Source: Acidobacteriota bacterium
Lineage (GTDB): Bacteria > Actinomycetota > Acidimicrobiia > Acidimicrobiales > CADCSY01
DNA length: 49,657 bases
Reading direction: 5' to 3'
Assembly: GCA_019510095.1 (NCBI GenBank)
Contig: JAEKLB010000024.1
Location: 1-49,657 of the forward strand
Both the position numbers and the translations under genes were made by a program. Every line of letters starts with the position of its first letter. Within the stretch, counting starts at the first letter, position 1. Under the pieces are notes generated by a model that saw only the letters and a list, made by a program, of their open reading frames with translations, was not told the DNA's origin and did not search any database. Below, one piece after another: positions 10,244 through 17,791 of this stretch.

Positions 10244-11956
10244 TCAGGCCGATATGACCGACTCGTAACGATTGGTCACTGCCACGTCGTTGGCGGTCAG
10301 CCGCAGCGCGAACGAGAGCGGCCCGGGGGCGTCGGGGACCACCAGCTGGGCGGTGCCGACCCGGGCGCAGCCGTCGGCCGGCACGTCGCCCTGCCACCGC
10401 CAGGAGCGGTCGCCGCCCGTCCATGTCAGCGTGGCCTCGACGACCGCCCCGGCCAGGCGCTGGCGGCGGTCGCTCACCACATGGACGTCGAGGGTGAGGG
10501 TGTCGCCCGGGGCCACCGCGTCGGGCAGCGGGTCGGCGGCGACCACGACCGGCTGGGCCACGCCCTCGGGGTCGGTGCCGGGCGCCAGGCAGAACCCGCC
10601 GCTCGGCCGGTACTTGAGCCTCCGGAGCGACTCCGCCTGGCGGCGGTCGACGCCGGTCAGGAACCGCACCGCCCGGGGCATGACCCGGCCGAGCCGCAGC
10701 ACGTCGCGGCTCTCCCGGCCGGCGGCGGCGCGGCTGGCCACCGGCCGGGTGCCGTCGGCCTTCTCCAGCGCCCGCACCGCGGTGCCCTCGAGCAGGTTGG
10801 CGCCGCGGTTCGGCCACTCGTGGGCGCACCAGATGGCAATCGAAGGATGATGGCCGAGCAGGTCGACAGCTGCGCCTGCCTGCCGGGCCGCCTGCTTGCG
10901 GACACCCCGGGCGTACGGGCCGCTGAGCGGCAGGTCCTGCCACAGGAGCAGGCCCAGCTCGTCAGCGGCGTCGTAGACCTCAGGCCTGGTGATGTGGGCG
11001 CGCAGGCGCAGCAGGTCGAAGCCGGCGAGCCGCAAGCCCTCGACGTGGTCGCGCAGGTCCTGCGGCTCGGCGGCGGCCAGGTCCGGTCGTGCCGGCCCGC
11101 TGGTGGTGCCCTTGAGGAACAGGCGCTCGCCGTTGACCGCGAGGATTCGGTCCTTCCGGGTCACCGACCTCAGCCCGATCCGGCGGGTGAGGATGTGGCT
11201 GGTGGTGCCCTCGGCGTCGAGCTCGACGGTGAGGTCATGGAGCGGTTGGCGGCCGAGGGCGTGCGGCCACCACCGGTCCGGCCGGGGCACGGTCAAGATC
11301 CATTCGACGAAGTTGGAACCCTCTGCGATCGACCTCTCCGTGGTGTCGGCGGCCTCGTGGCCGGCGAGCGACGTGCGCAGCGAGACCGTGCGGGCGGCGT
11401 CGCTGAGGAGCTCGGCCCGCATCAGGAGCACGGCCTGCTCCTCGGTCGCGTCGCGGCACACGACGCGCAGGTCACGCGCCCGGACCGGACCAGTGTGCTC
11501 GAGTCGCACGCCGCGCCAGATCCCGCCCGGGTTCCAGCCCGGGTCGTCCCGTTGGAACGCCCCGGTCAGGCTTCGGTCGGAGCCCGGCGGGCAGCCGACC
11601 TCGACCGCCAGCAGGTGCTCCGACCTGGCGGCCAGCTGCGCGGTGATCTCGAACGTGTGGCGGTTGAAGTAGCCCTCCGTCGTGCCGAGGTACGCCCCGT
11701 CGAGCCAGATGTCACCGAGGTAGAAGATGCCGTCGAAGACCAACCACGCCCGCTGGGCAGCAGGGGCGGCGCCGGCCGCGAACTCATGCCGGTAGAGCAC
11801 GGGCCCGTCGGTCCCGGCGAGCGCGTCGGTCGACCGCCAGTGGCCGGGCACCGTGATCGGCACCCAGTCGTCGTCGTTGGTGCGAGGGAGGGTGAAGGCC
11901 CGCCGGAGGGTCTCGTCGGCGATCGCCGCCCGCCAGTCGCCGGCCAGGTCGAGCAC
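10244..11956 (-). CDS. Glycoside hydrolase family 2-like protein, apparently with reduced catalytic barrel
   Basis: MLDLAGDWRAAIADETLRRAF...YRHEF..., WLDGAYLGTTEGYFNRHTFEIT, HHPSIAIWCAHEWPN. Confidence 0.75.
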   Translation of the reverse strand: MLDLAGDWRAAIADETLRRAFTLPRTNDDDWVPITVPGHWRSTDALAGTDGPVLYRHEFAAGAAPAAQRAWLVFDGIFYLGDIWLDGAYLGTTEGYFNRHTFEITAQLAARSEHLLAVEVGCPPGSDRSLTGAFQRDDPGWNPGGIWRGVRLEHTGPVRARDLRVVCRDATEEQAVLLMRAELLSDAARTVSLRTSLAGHEAADTTERSIAEGSNFVEWILTVPRPDRWWPHALGRQPLHDLTVELDAEGTTSHILTRRIGLRSVTRKDRILAVNGERLFLKGTTSGPARPDLAAAEPQDLRDHVEGLRLAGFDLLRLRAHITRPEVYDAADELGLLLWQDLPLSGPYARGVRKQAARQAGAAVDLLGHHPSIAIWCAHEWPNRGANLLEGTAVRALEKADGTRPVASRAAAGRESRDVLRLGRVMPRAVRFLTGVDRRQAESLRRLKYRPSGGFCLAPGTDPEGVAQPVVVAADPLPDAVAPGDTLTLDVHVVSDRRQRLAGAVVEATLTWTGGDRSWRWQGDVPADGCARVGTAQLVVPDAPGPLSFALRLTANDVAVTNRYESVISA

Positions 11957-12018
11957 GGCTGCATCGGTCGTGTCGATGCCCAGACGGTAGCCAGGCCGCT
12001 TCCGGTAGCTTCGACGGC

Positions 12019-13425
12019 ATGACCTCTCGACCCGCGACCATCGGTCAGCTGCGGGATTCCGGCTGGGAATCGGTTCCGGTGAAAGAAGAGCTCCGGCGCA
12101 ACGCCATGCGGAAGATCGCCGCCGGTGAGCAGCTCTTCCCCGGGGTGCTCGGCTACGACGACACCGTCCTCCCGCAGCTGGAGAACGCCCTGCTGGCCGG
12201 TCACGACGTGATCTTCCTCGGCGAGCGGGGCCAGGCCAAGACGCGCATGATCCGCAGCCTGGTGCAGCTCCTCGACGAATGGCTGCCGGTGATCGCCGGC
12301 TCCGAGATCAACGACGACCCCTACGAGCCGGTGTCCCGGCACGCGCGCGACCTGGTTGCCGAGAAGGGCGACGAGGCGCCGATCGAGTGGGTGTCCCGCG
12401 AGACCCGCTTCGGCGAGAAGCTGGCAACCCCTGACACCTCCATCGCCGATCTCATTGGCGAGGTCGACCCGATCAAGGTGGCCGAAGGGCGCTACCTCTC
12501 CGACGAGCTGACGTTGCACTACGGGCTCGTTCCCCGCACCAACCGTGGCATCTTCGCCATCAACGAGCTCCCCGACCTCGCCGAGCGGATCCAGGTGGGC
12601 CTGCTCAACGTGCTCGAGGAGCGCGACGTGCAGATCCGGGGCTACAAGGTGCGGTTGCCGCTCGACGTCATGTTGGTGGCTTCGGCAAACCCCGACGACT
12701 ACACCAACCGCGGCCGCATCATCACGCCGTTGAAGGACCGGTTCGGCTCGCAGATCCGCACGCACTACCCACTCGAGCTCGAGACCGAGGTGGCGATCGC
12801 CAAGCAGGAATCGCGCAGCCTCGACGTTCCGGGCAAGCGGGTGGCCGTCCCCGAGTTCCTGGCCGAGGTCGTGGCCCAGCTGTCGCACCTGGCCCGTTCG
12901 AGCCCGCACGTCAACCAGCGCTCCGGTGTGTCGGTGCGCCTCACGGTGGCCAACAACGAGACACTGCTGGCCAACGCCATGCGCCGCGCCCTGCGCGGGG
13001 GCGAGGACGAGGTCGTGCCGCGGGTCAGCGATCTCGACGCCCTCGTGGCGTCGACCGCCGGCAAGATCGAGCTCGACACGGTCGAGGAGGGTCGCGACGA
13101 GCAGATCGTCGAGAACCTGGTGAAGGCGGCGCTGCTCACGACGTGGCGGGCCCACTGCAACATCGGCAGCCTGGTCGACGTCGTCGGCTCGTTCGACGAG
13201 GGCCGGGTCGTCCACGCCGGCGAGGACGTTCCGTCTGCTCACTACGTCGAGCTGGTGGCCGACGTCCCCGCCCTGCGGCCCCACGTCCAGGAGCTGATCG
13301 GCGACGACGAGAGCCCCGCCATGGTCGCCAGCGCCGTCGAGTTCCTCCTCGAGGGCCTCCACCTCTCGAAGCGGCTCAACAAGGACGCCATCGGCGGCCG
13401 GGCCACCTACCGAGGCCGCGGCTAG
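12019..13425 (+). CDS. MoxR/ChlI-type AAA ATPase
   Basis: 468 aa; GHDVIFLGERGQAKTRMIR, GIFAINELPDLAERIQVGLLNVLEERDVQIRGYKVRLPLDVMLVASANPDDYTNRGRIITPLKDRFGSQI. Confidence 0.88.
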   Translation: MTSRPATIGQLRDSGWESVPVKEELRRNAMRKIAAGEQLFPGVLGYDDTVLPQLENALLAGHDVIFLGERGQAKTRMIRSLVQLLDEWLPVIAGSEINDDPYEPVSRHARDLVAEKGDEAPIEWVSRETRFGEKLATPDTSIADLIGEVDPIKVAEGRYLSDELTLHYGLVPRTNRGIFAINELPDLAERIQVGLLNVLEERDVQIRGYKVRLPLDVMLVASANPDDYTNRGRIITPLKDRFGSQIRTHYPLELETEVAIAKQESRSLDVPGKRVAVPEFLAEVVAQLSHLARSSPHVNQRSGVSVRLTVANNETLLANAMRRALRGGEDEVVPRVSDLDALVASTAGKIELDTVEEGRDEQIVENLVKAALLTTWRAHCNIGSLVDVVGSFDEGRVVHAGEDVPSAHYVELVADVPALRPHVQELIGDDESPAMVASAVEFLLEGLHLSKRLNKDAIGGRATYRGRG

Positions 13426-13436
13426 TTCCTCCTTCT

Positions 13437-13491
13437 CCTGTTCTGCGGTATCGCGGGTCCGCTCAGCGGACCGCTGATACCGCAGAACAGG
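13437..13491. terminator. 55-nt near-perfect palindrome filling the convergent junction
   Basis: CCTGTTCTGCGGTATCGCGGGTCCGCT-c-AGCGGACCGCTGATACCGCAGAACAGG; 24 of 27 positions complementary. Confidence 0.7.
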
Positions 13492-13496
13492 CAGGG

Positions 13497-14231
13497 TCAG
13501 AGGGGTTGGCAGGTCTCGCAGGCGTAGGCCCAGCGGCCGGCCAGATCCCAGCGGCGGACGGGGGCGCCGCAGGTCTGGCAGGCGTCGAGCCGGTAGATCG
13601 TCCGGCCGCTGATGCGTCCTTCGCGCACGCCCTTGCGCAGGAGGCGCACGAGCGTGCGCCACAGGGCACGCCACTCCTCCTCGGTGATCGACGACGCCTG
13701 CCGCAGCGGATGGATGCCGTGGGCCTTCAGTGCCTCGGCCCGGTAGACGTTGCCCACGCCCGCGACAACTGACTGATCGAGCAGCGCCTGGCCGACCGGG
13801 ATCCGCCGGCGGCGCAGCGACTGCCACGCTCGATCGGGATCGGCATCGGGGCGCAGCGGGTCGGGGCCGAGGCGGGCGAGCACGGCCGCCTTGCCGCCGC
13901 CGTCGAGCAGCTCGCAGATCGTCGCCCCAACCAGGTCGACGGCCGCGTCGTCGCCGACGATCCGCATCCGGCACGTCTCCCGTGGCGTCGGCGCGGGGAG
14001 CGCATGGGTCGTGAACGTGCCGTAGAGCCCAAGGTGGACGTGCACGATGCGGCCGCCGGCGTACTCGTGGAAGAGGTGCTTGCCCCACGCGTCGGTGGCC
14101 TCCAGCACCGCGCCGTCGACCACGCGGGCGTCGCCGAACCGGCCCTGCGGCGAGGACACGCGGACGGGCGTGCCGGCGAAGAGCCGCTCGTGCTCGGAAG
14201 CCAGCCGGCGGATCGTGTGGCCCTCGGGCAT
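13497..14231 (-). CDS. nei: Formamidopyrimidine-DNA glycosylase / endonuclease VIII family
   Basis: MPEGHTIRRLASEHERLFAG... N-terminus and C-terminal zinc finger CQTCGAPVRRWDLAGRWAYACETCQ. Confidence 0.88.
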   Translation of the reverse strand: MPEGHTIRRLASEHERLFAGTPVRVSSPQGRFGDARVVDGAVLEATDAWGKHLFHEYAGGRIVHVHLGLYGTFTTHALPAPTPRETCRMRIVGDDAAVDLVGATICELLDGGGKAAVLARLGPDPLRPDADPDRAWQSLRRRRIPVGQALLDQSVVAGVGNVYRAEALKAHGIHPLRQASSITEEEWRALWRTLVRLLRKGVREGRISGRTIYRLDACQTCGAPVRRWDLAGRWAYACETCQPL

Positions 14232-14265
14232 GGCGGAACTCTGCCGCATCGCCGCGCTGTGCTGT

Positions 14266-14285
14266 GATGTGTAGGTACCTACGCG
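14266..14285 (+). promoter_or_regulatory. Shared upstream motif copy 1 (GATGTGTAGGTACCTACGCG)
   Basis: 18/20 identical to 14910..14929; contains perfect palindrome GTAGGTACCTAC; 17 bp before lipoprotein start. Confidence 0.5.
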
Positions 14286-14301
14286 GACGTGGTGCCGGCA
14301 G

Positions 14302-14751
14302 GTGTTGGTGGCCGGGGTGGTCGCCGGGGTGGTCCTCGGCTTGGTGGGCTGCGCCTCCAATGACGTCACCGGTGGGCGGCCGACGCCCCGCCTGCCCAAC
14401 GGGCCCACCGCCGCCCTCGCCGCGGTCCCGCTGCCGAACGGCAGCCGAGAGGTGAGCCGCTCCATCGCCGGGCCCAACCGGATCTCCGCCGACTACGACG
14501 TGCCGACGGCCACCGCGGTGGAGATCGTCGGGTTCTACCGCCGCCAGCTCCTGGCGCTCGGATGGCGCGAGAGGACCCTGCATGCGCCCACCGGCACCAG
14601 CGCCGGTGGCACCCGCCGGGCCGACTTCGTCGCCGGGCCGGAGTACCTCCAGGTCACGGCGGTACCCATTCCGGAGGCGTTCGCCGCCGCTCGCGGCTTC
14701 GTCACCAGGCTGACCCTGATCTTGACCGCGCCCGGCGCCCTGGCTGACTAG
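14302..14751 (+). CDS. Small predicted lipoprotein
   Basis: signal sequence VLVAGVVAGVVLGLVGC (lipobox LVGC) followed by ~130 aa domain. Confidence 0.65.
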   Translation: MLVAGVVAGVVLGLVGCASNDVTGGRPTPRLPNGPTAALAAVPLPNGSREVSRSIAGPNRISADYDVPTATAVEIVGFYRRQLLALGWRERTLHAPTGTSAGGTRRADFVAGPEYLQVTAVPIPEAFAAARGFVTRLTLILTAPGALAD

Positions 14752-14820
14752 TCATCGCGACCTCCTGAGGTCTGCGCTCCGGAAACCCGTCGCCGGGCGG
14801 GCATTGCCCGAGATGACTAG
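14748..14820 (+). other. Cloverleaf-like structured element (candidate RNA structure)
   Basis: 9-bp closing inverted repeat CTAGTCATC/GATGACTAG with three internal hairpins. Confidence 0.35.
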
Positions 14821-14909
14821 CCCGATCGGGCCAGCGTCGCCTCCCCCCGAAGCGGTGAGGAGTCCCATTTCCAGGATGATCCTCCCTCAACACCCCCCTG
14901 CCATGATCC

Positions 14910-14929
14910 GATGTGTAGGTAACTAAGCG
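14910..14929 (+). promoter_or_regulatory. Shared upstream motif copy 2 (GATGTGTAGGTAACTAAGCG)
   Basis: 18/20 identical to 14266..14285; upstream of TasA-like gene. Confidence 0.5.
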
Positions 14930-14973
14930 ATGGTGTAGTGGGCTACGCGGCGGAAGGGATCAGGGAGGTGGCA

Positions 14974-15657
14974 GTGCGCAGACGGCTTCGGTCATGGCTC
15001 CTCGCATTCCTCGTCACCGGCTTGGCCCTGAACATGACCGAGGGCACCTTCGCCTCGTTCACCGCGGACACCGCCAACGCTGGGACGTTCGCGACGGGCT
15101 CGTTGGTGCTCTCCAACCAGGTGGAATCGGCCACCACCTGCCTGTCGACCGCTGGCGGGACCACCGACGCCAACGCCAATGCCTGCGACGCCCTCTACTC
15201 CCTCAACGCCCGCAAGCCGGGACAGAGCGCCAACGTCGACGTCACCCTCATCAACGAGGGCAACATCGACGGGTCGAGCTTGCAGCTGTCATGGGCCACG
15301 CCGCCGTGCACGACGGCCGACGCGGCGAGCACGATCTTCCACGGTGCCGGCGATCTGTGCCCGCAGATGCGGATCTACGTCCAGCAGTACACATCCGACG
15401 CCAACCGCAGCACCAACACCCGTACGGGCGGCACGTGCTGGTACGGCGGCGGTTCGGCGACGAGCTGCAGCTTCAACGCCGCCAAGACGCTGGCCGACCT
15501 GGCCACCCACGACGACTCGGCGCCGATCGACCTCGGACCGACGGTCACGGGCGAACAGCGCTTCCTCCGCGTCTACGTCCAGCTGCCCGGCACGGCCGGC
15601 AACGACGTGCAGGGTCGCACGGTCGACGTGCCCCTTCGCTGGCAGCTGCTGCAGTAG
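14974..15657 (+). CDS. TasA/SipW-dependent-type secreted surface protein
   Basis: RRRLRSWLLAFLVTGLALNMTEGTFASFTADTANAGTFATGSLVL signal region; AGGGAGG ribosome-binding site before GTG 14974 (ORF open from 14938). Confidence 0.7.
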   Translation: MRRRLRSWLLAFLVTGLALNMTEGTFASFTADTANAGTFATGSLVLSNQVESATTCLSTAGGTTDANANACDALYSLNARKPGQSANVDVTLINEGNIDGSSLQLSWATPPCTTADAASTIFHGAGDLCPQMRIYVQQYTSDANRSTNTRTGGTCWYGGGSATSCSFNAAKTLADLATHDDSAPIDLGPTVTGEQRFLRVYVQLPGTAGNDVQGRTVDVPLRWQLLQ

Positions 15658-17106
15658 GTGCAGCTGACCGCAGGGTCACCATCGGTAGCCTCCGTCGCGG
15701 TGCCACGGGTCTTCCGGCGTCTCGACCTTGGTCGGTTGACCGTGGGCCAGCTCGTGCTGGTTGCCGGCATCCCGTGCTTCGCCGTCGCTGCTGGCGAGCT
15801 GCTGCTGGTCAAGACCGGCCCGGGTGCCTCGCTACCCGGCCTCAAGACCGCGCTCGAGGGCGTGCAGGGGATGATCGCCCTCCTGGTTGCCTTCCTGCTC
15901 TACGGCCGGTGCCAGCGCAGTCGGGCCGCCGTCGACGCCGTGCTGCTGTCCGGGTTCCTTCTCTTGGCCTGCAACAGCATCCTCGTCGTCGTCGACCTCG
16001 TCGTCCTGCCCGGCACTCCGCCTGCGGACGGGGTGGTGTGGGGCCGTGTGTTGCTGCGGTTTGCCGGTTCGTTGGCCATCGCCCTCGCCGCAGTCCTCCC
16101 GCTGCGGGTGTCGTTCGACCGGGTCAGGGCGCCGATCACCGCACTCGCGGGCGTGGCTGTTTGCGCCGCCATCGCGATGACCGTTGCCGAGGACCACTTG
16201 CCCGAGGCAGTTCGAATGGGCGGACCTCGCTCGGCGCTGGTGGTCGGCAGCCATCCCCTCGTGAGGGTGGCGTTGGTGGCGCAGCTCCTGCTGGCTTCCG
16301 TCGCGGCGTGGGGCTTCTATCGCCGGGCATCACGTGAGCGCGATGTCCTCGTGAGCGCTCTCGCTGTTGCATCGGTCGTGAATGCCGCGTCGTTCCTCGC
16401 CTTCACCGGTCGGCCGAGCCTCTACACCGACCACGTGCACGTCGGCGACGTGCTGCGCGTGCTGTTCTGGCTGGTCGTGCTGGGCGGCGCCGCCGGCGAG
16501 GTCGCCGCCTTCTGGCGTAGCGAGCGCGACCTCGCGGTGTTGGAGGAGCGCCGCCGTGTTGCACGCGAGCTGCACGACGGGCTGGCCCAGGAGCTTGCCT
16601 ACATCGCCCAGCAGGCGCAGCTGCTCAATGACGGGGACGCGCCCGAGCGCGCGCTCCACCACATGTTGACCTCGTCGCAGCGGGCGCTGGACGAGTCTCG
16701 TCGTGCCATCGCCGTGCTCCGCGGGTCGGGCCGGGAGACGCTCGAGGAGATGGTGCGGCAGGCCGCCGAGGACGTTGCTGCCAGAGCCGGTGCCGGCGTC
16801 ACCGTCGAGGTCGACGCCGGGCTCGAGCTCGACGCCGACGTTCGCGAGACGGTCGTCCGCATCGTTCGCGAAGCCGTCTCCAACGCCGCCCGGCATGGGC
16901 GGGCACGGGCGATCAGGGTGCGTCTCGGGGCCGACCGTGTGCTCCACATCGACGACGACGGCGCAGGCTTCGTGGTCGAGTCGGCGACGGCGGGCGATCG
17001 CTATGGGATCCTGACGATGCGTGAGCGAGCAGCCGGGATCGACGCTCGGTTCGCGCTTCGCAGCGCGCCGGGAGTGGGAACCTCGGTCGAGGTCGTCCTG
17101 CCATGA
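15658..17106 (+). CDS. NarL-type (HisKA_3) sensor histidine kinase with multi-TM N-terminus
   Basis: ERRRVARELHDGLAQELAYIAQQAQ; HATPase region REAVSNAARHGRA...IDDDGAGF. Confidence 0.9.
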   Translation: MQLTAGSPSVASVAVPRVFRRLDLGRLTVGQLVLVAGIPCFAVAAGELLLVKTGPGASLPGLKTALEGVQGMIALLVAFLLYGRCQRSRAAVDAVLLSGFLLLACNSILVVVDLVVLPGTPPADGVVWGRVLLRFAGSLAIALAAVLPLRVSFDRVRAPITALAGVAVCAAIAMTVAEDHLPEAVRMGGPRSALVVGSHPLVRVALVAQLLLASVAAWGFYRRASRERDVLVSALAVASVVNAASFLAFTGRPSLYTDHVHVGDVLRVLFWLVVLGGAAGEVAAFWRSERDLAVLEERRRVARELHDGLAQELAYIAQQAQLLNDGDAPERALHHMLTSSQRALDESRRAIAVLRGSGRETLEEMVRQAAEDVAARAGAGVTVEVDAGLELDADVRETVVRIVREAVSNAARHGRARAIRVRLGADRVLHIDDDGAGFVVESATAGDRYGILTMRERAAGIDARFALRSAPGVGTSVEVVLP

Positions 17107-17762
17107 ATGAGTTGGATGGAGTGCGCGTCGTATTGGCCGACGACCATCCACCGACGCGGGCCGGTGTGAAGTGGACCCTCGAGCGGGCGGGCGCCACCGT
17201 GGTGGCCGAGGTCGGCGATGGCACGTCCGCGATCGAGGCGGTCGAACGGGAGCGGCCGGACGTCTGCCTGATCGACATTCGCATGCCGGGTGGTGGAGGC
17301 ATCGCCGCGACGCGCGGGATCGTCGCCAAGCAGCCGGACACGTTGGTCGTGATCCTCACCGTGTCCAGGGACGACGACGACCTGGTGGCTGCCATGCGGG
17401 TGGGGGCCGCGGGCTATCTCCTCAAGGACATCGAGCCGAAGCGAATGGTCGCTGCCATCGAGGCCGTCATGGCCGGGGAGGTGTCGATGCCGCGAGCCCT
17501 CGTGCGGCCGCTCCTCGACGAGGCCGAGGGTCGGGCTCGTGGTCGCCGGGTGACCGGTCGCGACCAGCGGAGCGCGTCCTTGAGCCCGCGGGAGTGGGAG
17601 GTCCTCGACCATCTGGCGTCGGGCTCGACCACCGCCGAGGTGGCCGGAACCACGGGGATGGCGCCGGCCACCGTTCGAGTCCATGTCGCCGCCATCCTCC
17701 GGAAGCTGGGTGTCGCCACCCGCCATGAGGCCATCGACCTTGCCAGACGACAGGCCGAGTGA
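17103..17762 (+). CDS. LuxR/NarL-family response regulator
   Basis: VVLADDHPPTRAGVK, CLIDIRMPG, LSPREWEVLDHLASGSTTAEVA; ATGA overlap with kinase. Confidence 0.93.
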   Translation: MNELDGVRVVLADDHPPTRAGVKWTLERAGATVVAEVGDGTSAIEAVERERPDVCLIDIRMPGGGGIAATRGIVAKQPDTLVVILTVSRDDDDLVAAMRVGAAGYLLKDIEPKRMVAAIEAVMAGEVSMPRALVRPLLDEAEGRARGRRVTGRDQRSASLSPREWEVLDHLASGSTTAEVAGTTGMAPATVRVHVAAILRKLGVATRHEAIDLARRQAE

Positions 17763-17791
17763 GCCTGAGGGCGAGGGCGTAGCCTTCGCCC

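Noticed and set aside
9557-12022. 821-aa plus-strand ORF
   Set aside because: Antisense to sdhC and the GH2 gene; low-complexity Arg/Gly/Pro-rich translation typical of GC-driven spurious ORFs.
11566-14583. 1005-aa minus-strand ORF
   Set aside because: Overlaps the MoxR ATPase, nei and GH2 genes in the wrong frame; composite nonsense translation.
14748-14820. tRNA gene or c-di-GMP (GEMM) riboswitch
   Set aside because: Length and cloverleaf are suggestive, but there is no TTC-type T-loop, wrong loop sizes, and no GEMM core sequence; kept only as an unassigned structure.
14910-14935. GEMM-like GGTAGGTAGC segment in GTGTAGGTAACTAAGCGATGG
   Set aside because: Only a short resemblance, no accompanying receptor core, and the second copy lacks it too.
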